From Xiphydria camelus (lineage: Eukaryota > Arthropoda > Insecta > Hymenoptera > Xiphydriidae): a DNA stretch of 64,000 nucleotides. Made by a program: the position numbers and the translations under genes. The number at the start of each line of letters is the position of its first letter. Position 1 is the first letter of the stretch. Below the pieces are notes generated by a model. The model did not search any database and was not told the origin of the DNA. It was given only the letters and a program-made list of their open reading frames with translations. The DNA lies in assembly GCA_963678675.1 (NCBI GenBank), contig OY783195.1:17329342-17393341 (forward strand). Reading direction: 5' to 3'. Shown piece by piece: positions 11,720-22,730 of this stretch.

Positions 11720-13148
11720 TTAAGAAAGCTTCTTTCCTATGCCAGTCACAAATCTGTTTACGCGTCATAAATTGAGGTGGGGGCAGATTCCATGTTCACG
11801 AAAGTTAGTTTGCTTACGACCGTCCAACAGCAAGGTAACGAATGTGCAAGTTTCGTGTTTTTGGCGTTCTAAAAATTCACACAATCAAGTCGGAAATGCC
11901 ACTTTCGTGACTTTTAGTGTTTTTAGCATTGTATACGTTTCTACAAATAATCTGAATGTGACACATTCGCTGATTTTTTTTTTAAATAAGGACCAAATCC
12001 ACAAATGTGACATTCTCAATAAAATTGGCTAAATAGAAAACAAATTATAGGTAGGTTTTGAATTGTTTAAGTAGGTCCTATAAATAAAAAACCTAGGACC
12101 TATAAATGTACTAAAAAATAAAATTGATTCGGCAAAAAACTGATTTTTCATACCAAATTGAAAGTTTGAAACGCAATTTTCTGAGAAGCACGATTTTGCA
12201 CATTCATGGTTTTGGCACTGGACCGACGATATGTTCACGTGGGTTTTACATCATACGATACAGTCAATAAGATTTCAATATCAGCGAATAAGGTTAAATT
12301 GTGATGATCATGGATGTCTATCTAGGTTCATGCGGTTCGGTGCATTTTAGACATCGACAGCTGTTATTACAGTATAGTTCGGTGCTTCGAAACTGGAGTG
12401 GTCTTTATGAGACATCAAATAACGGTGATAGATATGCCAGGGTGAGTAAAATGCTGACAGTGTGTACAGAGTACATTGAATTGTCAGAAAATTTGAATGT
12501 AATAATCTATAAGCTGTAAACGATTTTTTGAAGTGAAACTTCTTTGCTGAGGGGGCTACAATTTTCCAGCGTCATGGAAATCGGGTATCGCGTGAGGGGA
12601 ATAGCTGGGTACGTAGTGGGGGGACTGGCAGAGGGGGAGAGTGCGTCAACGACGACACTACGGCCCTTCGTACATTACGCTACGCAGGTACCCGATACTC
12701 GACGACTCAAGCAAGCAAGTTTGTGACCACATGTACAGTCAGGTTTGCCTGTTTTTCTTTTTTCTTCTCGACAGAAAATGCTAGTACAATTGCTAAACAC
12801 GCTTCATCCATTATGCAGTGAAGCGATATTTCGACTTCCTTTCATATACTGACAAAAATACTTTCAAAATGTACTGACCATCTAAACGCCACGAAAATAT
12901 TGATGGAATGATTCAATACTTTTAACATCAATACTTACTGACCGTATTACTGATCGTCTAAACGCCGCTTGGTGTAACGGTCGGTTGGGGAGACGGCAGG
13001 GGAGAGGTAGAAATGACGTAGCAGTGATGCTACATACTGAATTCTCGTAACACTGCTTGTGTTTGTTTACTTCTCAGTTTTCATATCGGTATGGTGGCAG
13101 TAATCTGATAGAAGATTTAAAAAGAGATGACATATTGAACCTTGTATA

Positions 13149-13718
13149 CAGGGTGTTCGGAAAAAACACCGACACAGAAATAGGGGTGATAGGTTACGTC
13201 ATTACAAGTATTTTGATATAAGGGACCTATACCCGCAAGCGCCCCCTTCTGGAGATATCAACTTTTCAAGTTTATAACGACCGAGGTTGATCAAAGTAAA
13301 ATAATATTGAGTTTTTTGTCTACCTGTACAATTGAAAAACAAATGAAAACTCCTTGTATCCGCATCATCTTCGAAAAGTACAAGGACTTGAGCCAAGCGG
13401 TTATCCTTTCCGCAAGCAGTTTGCGCAGTGGCACATCTATCCAGAATCGTTTCCGATGTTGCATGGACATGGGTGGCCGTCATTTTGAGCATTTGCTGTA
13501 GTACATTGTTTTTGTATCTCGTAAAATTAAATATTCGTTACCATCTTGATACGTTTCTTATTATTCTACTTTGATCAACCTCGGTCGTTATAAACTTGAA
13601 AAGTTGATATCTCCAGAAGGGGGCGCGCTTGCGGGTATAGGTCCCTTATATCAAAATACTTGTAATGACGTAACCTATCACCCCTATTTCTGTGTCGGTG
13701 TTTTTTCCGAACACCCTG
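13149..13718. mobile_element. mariner-type element with transposase remnant
   Basis: The TIRs CAGGGTGTTCGGAAAAAA extend about 130 bases and are flanked by TA (13,147-13,148; 13,719-13,720). Between the arms the plus strand encodes a run ending RCCMDMGGRHFEHLL and a stop at 13,501. It resembles the C-terminal tail of Tc1/mariner-like insect transposases (inferred from the ...GxHFEHLL ending). The catalytic domain has been deleted. Confidence 0.65.
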
Positions 13719-13991
13719 TATAGAAGTAACGGTCGATTCAGAAACATTTTTGGAATGTCGGAAAGTGAATTTGAATATTTGTTGCAAAAAATTGGGCCAA
13801 ACAGTGTGCGTGGAGTCCACGCACGACAGAAGTGAAACTTAACCTTCTTGCTTATGAATTATAGAGATAAATTATTAGTATTTTTGTATTGAACAAGAAA
13901 TAATAATTAGCAATAGTAAGGATGAAAGTTTGGTTTAAATGAAAAACCAATTCAAAATTAATGTTTTCCTATATATTTTACAAGAAATTCG

Positions 13992-14407
13992 TTATTCAAT
14001 TTGAGAAAAACGTGAATTCGTAGAATTATCAGTGTCTATCATAGTGACAATTGGCTTATGATAGCTAAAATACGACACAAACATTTGGGATTTAATATTT
14101 TCTATATTCCTAGAGAATACAGCATCAATTGTTGTACCCGACCTGGTAGTTGGAGTATTCACATTATTGTTGTTGTTGATTTTTAAATTGAATTCTCTAG
14201 CCAAAAAGTCAATGAGAGGTTGACTTCAGTTTTGGAGAACTGAACATTGAAGTCACCGCTCAGTATCATTGGTAGAGTCCCCCAGTCCTTTCTTATTGTT
14301 AGTAATGCTGCACCACCTGGTGTGTATGATAACAGCACGTGATAAGTAAATTCGATAATATCATCAAGTTTCTTGTTAAGTGATATATATACAGCAATAA
14401 TTAACAT
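13992..14407 (-). pseudogene. Helentron C-terminal endonuclease domain
   Basis: Two overlapping minus-strand frames read as one domain: an early IIAVYIS stretch, LSGDFNVQFS with the metal-binding Asp-Phe-Asn, then TTRSGTTIDAVFSRN and SYFSYHKPIV with the terminal histidine. This motif order matches the AP-endonuclease-like domain fused to Rep/helicase in Helentrons. A frameshift near 14,200 separates the two halves. It lies just upstream of the element's 3' hairpin, as expected for a C-terminal domain. Confidence 0.7.
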
Positions 14408-14559
14408 GAATTGTCCATTATCAAGAAGACATCTTGCAGCACAGTATCAATTTTTATTTTGTAGACTTTGTACACACAGTGGAGTACCGCAAAGATAGTG
14501 CAGCCCGATTTTTATATTTCTTTTGTTCACGAAACCAATTAAATAGCTTGATTTGTGTA

Positions 14560-14760
14560 TCTGTTTACGTTTGATGTGCACCTTGAATCATCGCTAACGT
14601 CCGTTGGTAGTGCCACAACCATGAGATCTACGTCCGCAGGGACATTGATGACTTGTTCAAGAATCCTATACCAATCGCTCATATATCGCAGTCTCCTTAT
14701 TTGCATGAAGGGAATTCTCGGTGAAATAAGTATTTCAGATATTAAATCGAACATCGTCAT
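14560..14760 (-). pseudogene. Helentron N-terminal DUF6570-type fragment
   Basis: The minus strand encodes SPRIPFMQIRRLRYMSDWY followed by ILEQVINVPADVD and VALPTDVSDD. The same PRIPFMQIRRLR motif appears in the Helentron at 34,555-34,670. This block normally precedes the Rep domain of helitron-type proteins. It joins the endonuclease about 150 bases downstream, so the Rep nickase and helicase were removed by an internal deletion. Confidence 0.65.
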
Positions 14761-15359
14761 TTCTACCTCTCCCCTGCCGTCTTTTTTATATTTTAAATCA
14801 CATTATTGACATGAAAATAAATTATACTTATGAAATTAATTGTACAAATCAATAACTCTTTTCCACGCGAATAAATAAATTGTAGATACTTCAAATAAAA
14901 TAGTAAAAATATGGTAGTGTCAATCTTGAGCCGTTACAAAAACTTAGTACACAAACACAAGTATTGTTACGAGAATTCAGTAGCGTCACTGCTGCGTCAT
15001 TTTTACCTCTCCCCAGCCGTCTTCCCTTTCGACCGCTAGTGCAAGCATCGGAGTGGTGTCGCCGCTGAGGCACTCTCCTCCTCTGCCGGTCCCCCCACCA
15101 CGTACCTAGCTATATTCCCCTCAAGCGATGTGAAATTTTCGTTACGCCGGAAAATTGCAGCCCCCTCGGCAAAGAAGTTTCTCTTCAAAATTTCTAAACA
15201 AGACACTAATTTAAGAACTGCCATTCCCACAAAGGAGCATCTCGCTGTGACATTACGGTTTTTATCAACCCGAGCAGCCTCTTTGCGATCTGGCATGCTG
15301 TCGGGTTTTGGCGATGCTCAAAAGCTGCCCCAAACTGCTCACTTCGTGTAGACGCTAAA

Positions 15360-15990
15360 TTACTTGGCTCATACTCGGATGTTTATTTCTTTATTTGTGT
15401 TCCGTCGCACGATAGACGGAATTCAGAATATCGCTTCGTATCGTTTGATAGCACCGCGATCTGAATACCTCACTAATTTAAGGGTTAATCTAGCCATCAG
15501 GCAAACGGTATATTTCGACTAAAGCGGCAAATGCGCTTGCAGTCCCGCACCATTCCTGGAAATTGTAATCGATGCCGCTATACGTGGTAATACTAAATCC
15601 ATCTTGTAAAGGAGAGAATGACGAATTCAATAGATGACCGATCGGGAAGACCATTCCAACCAAGGGCCCGTTTACGCCGAGCGTCATCGCACCGCTGTCG
15701 GAACATACCGCCCGCCCTGCCGAAACACGTCGACTCGACTACCCTTTGATGTTTACCGACAAACCAGTCGACATGACGATCGTCAAAATCTGTCGACAAA
15801 CTCTAGTCGAAAATGTCGATCGACTCTGTCGATCGACAATGTCGACTCACAATCAGTGAGGACGCGTCTTAATACCTGGCTTATCAGGTGTAGAAGGTCG
15901 CTTCACCTTTCGGCGTAGTCTGACCCCTCTTTATGGCCAAGGACGAGCAACGGTACTCTTGCCCGCTAGATCCAGAACTCGGAAAATACC
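15360..15990. repeat. Dispersed repeat copy (related to 19,200-20,030)
   Basis: It shares ordered blocks with 19,200-19,580, for example CAATAGATGACCGA, AATACCTGGCTTATC and CTCGGAAAATACCCA. No protein was recognised. A GTCGAC/GTCGAT-rich patch lies at 15,728-15,850. Confidence 0.5.
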
Positions 15991-16020
15991 CAACGTCATC
16001 CCTTGTTCTAATGTCATTAA

Positions 16021-16152
16021 ATCAACAACGACAATAATGTGAATACTCCAACTACCAGGTCGAGTACAACAATTGATGCTGTATTCTCTTGGAATCTAGA
16101 AAATATTAAATCGCAAACGTTTGTGTCATATTTTAGCTATCATAAGCCAATA
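16021..16152 (+). pseudogene. Helentron endonuclease domain fragment
   Basis: An uninterrupted plus-strand frame encodes NVNTPTTRSSTTIDAVFSWN and then FVSYFSYHKPI, closely matching the minus-strand domain at 13,992-14,204. It belongs to the plus-strand Helentron ending at 16,771. The upstream GDFN part is missing and replaced by the dispersed repeat. Confidence 0.65.
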
Positions 16153-16771
16153 CGGTATTTGACTAGAAAAAAATATTCATATTTTTAAATTCAATTTGTA
16201 ATCTGTATACATATTGAATATCACATGAAAAAGAAAATGTCCGAAAAAATAATTATTCGCTGAGTTTTAAACGCATTTCTCTCTACAATGTTGTGACGTT
16301 ATCGAAGAGCTGTGAAAGACGCACTTATACCAAGCTGCGAGTGCGAGAGAGACAGACTTACAATGCTATGACGTATGCGACATTTTTAAATATCGTTTTC
16401 CGCCTCATATGAGGCCGAAAATGAAAAATGAAAGAATACCGGGATGAAAATTTGTTCCAAGTTTTTCGAATCGTTAATAAAAAAAATCAGTCAACTACCC
16501 TATTGTCACTATAATAAACATTACGGATACAGATTCGTAAAAAAATGAACTAATTATTGTAATTGATTCATGTTTTTCTCAAATTGAATGACGAATTTCT
16601 TGTAAAATATATTAGAAAACATTCATTTTTAATTAGTTTTTCATTTAAGATTATACCCTCATCCTTACTATTGCCAATTATTATTTCTTGATCAATAAAA
16701 AAAATACTAATAATTTATCTCTATCTATAACTCATAAGTAAGAATTTTAAGTTTCACTTCTGTCGTGCGTG

Positions 16772-17245
16772 TTTTTTAATTAGTAATATATTCCAAATAA
16801 ATTAAAGATCTAAAAAAATACGCCAAGGATTATGCGGGGCCAGTTAAAATATTAAACTATTATACTAAAAATTGTGTTAACTTTAAAAGCCTAACAAAAA
16901 TTGTACGCCGCGTTTCACCTTCTCCACTGTTCCAAAAAAAGTATACCCAGAAATGTATTCACTCCAAAGTGTGTCGATAATAACCACAATAAAAATTGAA
17001 CGCCGTGTTTTTCCCCGCTTCCCCCAAAAAGTATTAATATCCGAACGTATAGTGCCAAGTACCTACCAGGAATTTCTCAAAGTAGATGAGACAGGAGATG
17101 CGAGAGTACGGGCGAAAAATTACTCGAGTGACCGAGATCAAAATAACAAATGAGTATACCAAAGCAAGTCACCAAATTCAAAATGGTATTTGGCGTACCC
17201 GTTTGTGAAAAAATTGTGGAGAAGGAAAAAATTATATTATATAAT
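16772..17245. other. Unassigned AT-rich DNA
   Basis: Nothing recognisable; short phrases such as AAAATTGTACGCCG and AAAATTGAACGCCG recur loosely near 16,890-17,020. Confidence 0.35.
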
Positions 17246-17475
17246 ATGAGTGGCTCAGTGCCATCCTTGCCTAAGCCTTCTCCAAATATAATACTTTGGC
17301 ACTGACATATTGCTGCATATATATGATGTTAAACAATAAAGCGCCAAATTCCAACGTTTTCGTGGGTTAGGCAAGTATAGCACTAAGATATTGCTGTATA
17401 TTATATGATTTCAAGCAACAGAGCGCCAAATTCAAACTTTCGTGGGTTAGGCGAAGATGGCACTGAGCCACTCAT
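17246..17475. mobile_element. MITE with TGAGTGGCTCAGTGCCATC ends
   Basis: ATGAGTGGCTCAGTGCCATC at the left matches the right end inverted (GATGGCACTGAGCCACTCAT). Internally a ~100-base segment is repeated directly, each copy containing AGCGCCAAATTC and CGTGGGTTAGGC. No coding capacity. Confidence 0.65.
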
Positions 17476-17559
17476 ATGTACTGCATATTATCGAATTATG
17501 TCGCATTAAATTTTGTAATTGAGGGATATCCTAGCCAACATACACAAAGTAATATTCAT

Positions 17560-18720
17560 CAATACTGTGACGTGAAGATCGCTCCGCGTCACAAAAAGGG
17601 TGCAATCGGCCCCTTCGGACTAATGCGTGCGAATCGGCCGTCGAAAGGACCGCGCAAAACGCCGCGAGCGCGATCGCGGCGACGGAACGAATCCGGACGG
17701 GCCCGGGTAGCGCGCGCGAACCGGTATCGATCTGGAAGCGAGTTAGTTCCGCTCGAGTCACGATACGAGCACGATCGCTTGATAACGAGTTTAGCGAGCC
17801 TGCGAGAGAGTGTCGAGTACGGGTCGAGAGAGAGTCGAGGGAGACACGGAGCGTCTCCAAGGAGTCATCGTGGTCAGCCCCGATTCCGAGAGGATCCTTC
17901 GCCGTAACCTGAAGGATCAGAGGTGTCGTGAGGGGCCGCCAACCGGACGACCAAGGAGGGCGACGAGGGGGCCATTGAAGACCTCGACCTCCGACCCGCC
18001 GTGGGCTTCCGTCGAGCCGGCGCGCACCTGTTCGCCGTGTTCGCGCACGTTTCCGTCTCGCGCTCGCCGTCTGAGAGCGCACGTTTTCATCCCGCACTCG
18101 CCGTCCGAGAGAGAAAGAGAGCGCCCGTTTTCATCTCGCGCTCGCCGTCCGAGAGAGAGAGAGCGCGCGTTTTCATCTCGCGCTCGCCGTTCTAGAGCGC
18201 CCGTTTCCGTTTCGCGCTCGCTGTTTCGGAGCGCGCGTGCCCGGTTAGCGCTCGTCGTTGAGACCGCCCGTTCCGTTTTAGCTCTCACCGGTTAGAGAGC
18301 GTGCGTTTCGTCGTCGCGTTAGCGGGAGGCGTGTGGCATCGAAGCCGCGCCGAGAGTCGTAGCGACTGCGAACGTCGCCCGGGAACGGTCGTCCCATTCC
18401 GCGGGGAACAATAAAGTCTTTCTTTTTCTGTTTCTTTGTTTCTGCGTTCCGTTTCTTTTCTTTTTGTTCGCCCGTCCTTCCGTGTCCCAGCCATCGTCCA
18501 CCGAACCGCCCCTCTACCATTTCCTGTGGTAGCCGGACCCGTTCGAGATCGGAACGGTACCGATCTCGCGATTTCCGTGCGTTATCGGGGAACTCGATCG
18601 TCTCCCCTCGCGGTGCATGCGTAGTGCACCTGGCGCCCATCGTCTTTTCCGTTTCGCGCGCGGCATCGTAGCCGCTAGATTGTGAGTAGCGGAGGGCATC
18701 GAGGGCCCTCGCCGAACGCT
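17560..18720 (+). repeat. GC-rich island, possible solo LTR with primer site
   Basis: This 1.1-kb block is far more GC-rich than its surroundings. It holds AATAAAG at 18,410, followed by a T-rich tract, and TGCACC then TGGCGCCCA at 18,631, which resembles a retroviral-type tRNA primer-binding site just 3' of an LTR end. That suggests U3-R-U5 plus PBS of a lost LTR element on the plus strand. Open frames exist on both strands but show only arginine-rich, repeat-driven composition and no domain. A CpG-rich promoter island of a host gene is the main alternative. Confidence 0.35.
18057..18235. repeat. Tandem repeat, five units of 34-44 bp
   Basis: Units begin TCGCGCTCGCCGT or a close variant and contain GAGAGCG...CCGTTTTCAT. 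Unit length varies with a GA expansion inside units two and three. The array produces the arginine/serine-rich frames seen on both strands here. Confidence 0.65.
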
Positions 18721-19199
18721 ACGTCATAATACTTATTTCGTCGACAAACTGCAAACTTTACTACTTAACCCGGATAGGCGCGTGGGGTATATCCTATACT
18801 CTGGGCAACTTGTTTTCATTACCAAAGCAAGATAACATCTTTTTTAAGCGCTGCTTCCTTCAGTACTTCTCGAAAATTATTTTGGACAGCTGATCCTTTC
18901 ATTTCCGCACGCATGTCTGCACTATGGTCATCGTAATACCTGTGAAAGACATTGGGGTGTCTCTATAAAGGCGGAAATATACGTAACGGTGTACCTGACA
19001 GGTAGACCTATTCAGGTCACTTATACAGGTAAACCTGAGTGTGTATGTGAAAAAAACTGGCAGGTATTCTTGCCTGTACAGGCAACCTGACAACAATGGA
19101 AAATACATATTTTCTACCTGTGGGCAGCGCTACCTTCAGGAAAACCTGGGTGTGTGTGTGGTTCTGTGCGCAGGTTTCAGTTTGTTTCGACTAGAAGAG

Positions 19200-20030
19200 G
19201 TTTCTACATAGCGCCATCGCATCGGTCGCAATGGCAATTTGGGAGGTATATTTCGACTTTACGACGAATCTAGGCTGCACATGCGCTCGCAGTCCCACGT
19301 CTTTCCTGGAAAGGCTAATTACTGGACGGATCAAAATAAGCCGTTTCCCGCAATACCCATTCTAATAAATACCGCTATGCTTAGAATATTAAATCAGCTC
19401 CAATAGACGAATCCAATAGATGACCGACCGGGTAAACCTAATACCTGGCTTATCCAGGTACATCATTCGATGCAGCATGACTCTTTTTATGGCCAGGGAC
19501 TAGCAACGGCACCCTTGCCCTCTAGATCTGGGACTCGGAAAATACCCAGCGTCATCTCTTGTTCTAACGTCATTCTCTACTAGCCAATCAGGATGCGTCA
19601 ACCGACGCTACCCTCACCGTAGTCTAATTACTGTTACATCTAATTGTAAGCTGTATGAGTCGAAACAAAATGTGTGTTAGTCAGTGTAGTGTAGCGTATC
19701 ATGTACAGTGTACTCAGTTTGCAAGTGCTTTAACTTGTAGTTAGACGGTTCGTCTCCTGTAACCTCAATCTCATCTACTATCGTCAGGGACGTCCGATTC
19801 CCTGTATCAAATAACCTCAGTATAAACCACGGTTAAATCAGTAGACTCCTGTACCTCTTTAGATCAAATATATTATCAGTAATATAGTGAGTGCAGTGTT
19901 AAGTTTATTCCGGACAGCCGCTCTGTTTAGATCTACATTATCCCTTTGTTCGATCACTAGCCGTATCATGCACCAGTGTCTTCGGGATTTACGACCCCAA
20001 GTAGATCTAACCCTGATCGCACGGTCTCTC
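19200..20030. repeat. Dispersed repeat, longest copy
   Basis: It contains, in order, the blocks found separately at 3,970-4,040 (GTTTCCCGCAATACC), 15,500-15,990 (AATACCTGGCTTATC) and 8,370-8,580 (GAGTGCAGTGTTAA; CTTCGGGATTTACGACC). It could be an LTR or a DNA-element end; no diagnostic termini were resolved. Confidence 0.5.
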
Positions 20031-20112
20031 CGAACACAATTGTTCCATCCACCATGCCTTCATGCGTCACGAAAAGTCGCGTCTGCGCTCGTGCTGTCCG
20101 TTCTTTTAAATA

Positions 20113-20238
20113 ATGGCATCTCGCAAGCGTACGGCAGTTGTGGAGGAATTTATTGAAATATACAAAGCGCATCCTTGTCTTTCAGACATAAAAGAGCATC
20201 GGCATATACGAAGCTCACGGAGAAACTACAAGAAATAA
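20113..20238 (+). pseudogene. MADF-domain-like ORF, truncated
   Basis: An ATG at 20,113 opens 41 codons including VVEEFIEIYKAHPCLSDIK. The pattern (E-F-I-x-x-Y-x-x-H-P-x-L-x-D) matches the first helix of MADF DNA-binding domains, with Ser replacing the usual Trp before Asp. MADF/Myb-like second ORFs accompany PIF/Harbinger transposons. The frame stops before the rest of the domain, so it is a fragment or a first exon. Confidence 0.45.
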
Positions 20239-22600
20239 CTACAATTATTTTGCCGAGAGCCTGTGGTGGTGTTATGGTAGAAAATTTGAGGCATTAGTAT
20301 GCCCTGCCCGTTGCAGGAAATCTTAATGTTGCTGTTAGTCGCTCATCTGGCGATACAGCTTTTCTCATTAATTGAGATTAAGGGAGTAACTGTTGATGGT
20401 AGTTTTAGGTAAGTTGCTTCATCCATTCTTAAATAATTTCGATAATCTTGGGGCTCTATATTTAATTCCTTTATCAAATGAACATGACTGTATTGGTTTC
20501 TTTTCAACAACCATTCTTTACACCACTTTTGTCGCGGGTTTCTTTCTTTTTTTTCGTAGAATGATGAGAAGACCTACTAGCGCTATCGAATCGTTGTGTA
20601 CCGATGCCATACCGATGGTTGACTGAGAGATTAGCTTTGTTCGCAGAAGGCAATTTGTAACTAGTTGGAAATTTTGATCTGCGCATGTGCGGTTGTAAAT
20701 TGATTTCAAACTGATTTCTGATTTTGTGCTCTGCGAACTACAGCGTTTTCGAGCTGTCAGTTCGATTTGCGCGTGATTTTTTGGTTAAGAAGCCGTCAGC
20801 GTTTAACGTTAATGCGCGTTATTAATTAAAACATTCGGGGCAAGATCTTTGGAATAAGGACCTACAAGCGGGAAATAAGGATTATCCAGCTTCATGCATA
20901 GAAGGGTAAGGATTAATAGCTAATTTAATGAAATTATTTGCAGGAGGCAGATAGATGAATGAGTTCCTTTATTGTCTCATGTGCTCGTCTTTCATAGAGT
21001 TGCAGATCCAGCGTTATCGATGCAACCAGGATGGAAGAATTGCCTGGAGGAGGTACACGAGCTTCAGGAAGGCCAGATATTCCATCGCCTCGGAGGTGAA
21101 GTAACATAGAAAGGAGACTGGAGGCATCGGTCAGCCCGACAGCTCGTATCGAGTAAATAACGTCCCTGAGTTTAACGGTAGTCAGCGAAAAAAAATTATA
21201 TTTTATAAGAAATATTATATAGAATTCGTATTTCAGATCAGAGGAAGGAGCATCAGATCTGGTGCCCACAGGCTACGTCACAGGACCATGCAGAGCAATC
21301 CAGTTGTCATTGAAGATTTGGCTCCACATCTCCCGAAGACCCTTCGACAACAATATCCACCACTTGAAAGCAATGTGCATGTTTTCTCCAGTGCACTGGC
21401 CATGCAATTTCTACGATAACGCTCTGCACGATATTGTTTCTTTTCTATTCTTTTACATATCGCGTTTTTCTGTCATCTATATTCCCTCGATATTTATTTA
21501 TACTAAACACGATTTACTTGTTAAAGCAATGCCTAGAACCTACCAAAGAAAAGAAATTAAATAGTTACTCAATAGTTTTCGGCCAACTATTAGTATCATA
21601 AGCTTTTTTACGCTAGTTTGTAAAAATAGTCAATATATGAAATTTGTATGTACCCACTATCAATTTATTTAATAACGTTTTCCGTATTCTGTGCGAAGAA
21701 TGGAGTAAAGTAACCCCACTTTAGGTATTACTAAGGTAGAAATAGAAAAATATGGCTTTTTCTACTATCCTATGATTTTATTTATCCAAAATACATTAGC
21801 TTGTCGTTACTTTTAAATGCAAATTAATAATTATCTTATTTTCTTTAGTTATGTATACAGATTTAACCGTGAAATGCTATTTTTTCAATTGGAGGATGTA
21901 CCTACTGTTACGTTTTCTAAAATAAAACATTTAAAGACGATATGTTGACTGTTTTAATCATACATTAATATTATTTGGAACAAAGTCAATCAAATGTGCG
22001 GAATAACTTTACTCCACATAACGTATAGCCCACATTACAGTGTAATTTTCAAACTGGGGTAAAGTAACCCCATCCATTGGTAGACTTTACGCCACTTTTT
22101 AATAAAAAGAATTAATAGTAACAAGTAACTTTTTACATAATTGACCATAAAGCAATGCTCAGTAATCTCTCTTTTATTTCTGAACGGATAGGTATTAACG
22201 TACGTTTTATTTTTTTTAAGTCTTTCTTTGATTAGTTCTCATATTTGTTAAATAAAACGGAGGATATTGTACATGAAATATGTCTAGAATTTTTCAATAT
22301 GGACTACTATCGTAAAATCGTTAACCGATGCACAGCATAGATCAATGAAGAAAATACATAAAGTTTAGGTTAGGTACAAAAGTAAACACAAATAAGGAAC
22401 ACGCACCACTGCGCAGATCTCAAAGGCGAGAGTCAGCGGATTATTCTGATGGTACGAAATCGGTTTCCAACTCGTGATTTTTTTTTGTACGAACACCTAA
22501 CTTTGGATCAGTAATTTGGGTTTCCTGTACGAACGGTTTTAACAAAATGCGCATGCGCGCATCAGTTGCAACGGTTTGTGACTGCTCTGCGAACGAAGCT
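20239..22600. other. Interior of the 18,951-22,730 element, no gene recognised
   Basis: AT-rich sequence with scattered short frames. A minus-strand frame at 20,934-21,269 has no recognisable motif. A GCGCATGCGCGC palindrome lies near 22,550. Confidence 0.35.
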
Positions 22601-22730
22601 ATTGTCACATGGTTGCCGCTATGTGTATGGCCAAAGTTGAGCTCAGGTTAACTTGTCATACTTACCTGAACAAGTCTACCTATCAGGTATACCGTTACAT
22701 GTATTCCCGCTTTTATACCCCACGCAACTA

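Larger units (their letters stand above)
11123..12232. mobile_element. TIR element carrying nested MITEs
   Basis: The left end ATATCGTCGATCC followed by CCAAAACCATGAATATGCA is matched in inverted orientation at 12,190-12,232 (TGCACATTCATGG, then GGACCGACGATAT). The match covers about 45 bases with several differences. No transposase is visible, and the TTAA MITE at 11,202-11,719 lies inside. Confidence 0.5.
13803..15187 (-). mobile_element. Helentron (HINE), minus strand
   Basis: The 5' end TGAAGAGAAACTTCTTTGC is at 15,187. The 3' end carries AAGTTTCACTTCTGTCGTGC and a 9-bp-stem hairpin GTGCGTGGAGTCCACGCAC at 13,806-13,824. Both borders are fixed by the Harbinger transposase that reads continuously (GPN then ISKQDT) once this interval is removed. 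Inside are two parts of the Rep/helicase protein only: a DUF6570-type N-terminal block and the C-terminal endonuclease. The central Rep and helicase are deleted. Confidence 0.75.
13090..15352 (+). pseudogene. PIF/Harbinger transposase fragment, split
   Basis: Three plus-strand pieces belong together: 13,090-13,148 (LIEDLKRDDIL), 13,719-13,802 (MSESEFEYLLQKIGPN) and 15,190-15,352 (ISKQDTNLRTAIPTKE, LAVTLRFLST). The order and motifs match the N-terminal helical region of PIF/Harbinger transposases that precedes the DDE core. The first break is a mariner MITE at a TA. The second is a minus-strand Helentron inserted at the codons following GPN. The DDE catalytic core is not present, and at least one further frame change occurs near the MITE. 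Confidence 0.65.
12529..16771 (+). mobile_element. Helentron, internally deleted and heavily interrupted
   Basis: The 5' end TGAAGTGAAACTTCTTTGC sits at 12,529. The 3' end AAGTTTCACTTCTGTCGTGCGTG ends at about 16,771, with the distal hairpin half missing. The 5' 500 bases match the 5' region of the minus-strand copy at 13,803-15,187. A plus-strand endonuclease fragment lies at 16,021-16,152. PIF/Harbinger transposase fragments, a mariner MITE, a second Helentron and the dispersed repeat at 15,360-15,990 sit inside. Pairing of the two ends is inferred from orientation and family identity. Confidence 0.5.
18951..22730. mobile_element. 3.8-kb TIR element with CAGGT-rich ends
   Basis: About 85 bases at the left (GTAACGGTGTACCTGACAGG and flanks, including a TATAAA-like block) are matched inverted at 22,640-22,730 (CCTATCAGGTATACCGTTAC). 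Repeated ACCTG/CAGGT motifs cluster at both ends, densest at 18,990-19,180. The interior includes the dispersed repeat at 19,200-20,030 and a MADF-like ORF. No transposase core was found. Confidence 0.5.

Noticed and set aside
12544..12726. 60-codon plus-strand frame near the Helentron 5' end
   Set aside because: The sequence is the non-coding 5' region shared in inverted form with 15,040-15,187; no codon-level conservation is apparent.
17531..18295. Long arginine/serine-rich frames on both strands of the GC-rich block
   Set aside because: Composition-driven; the frames follow a 34-44 bp tandem repeat and overlap on opposite strands with no domain.
20934..21269. 111-codon minus-strand frame
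   Set aside because: No recognisable domain or homologous copy in the window; kept only as part of the unassigned interior.
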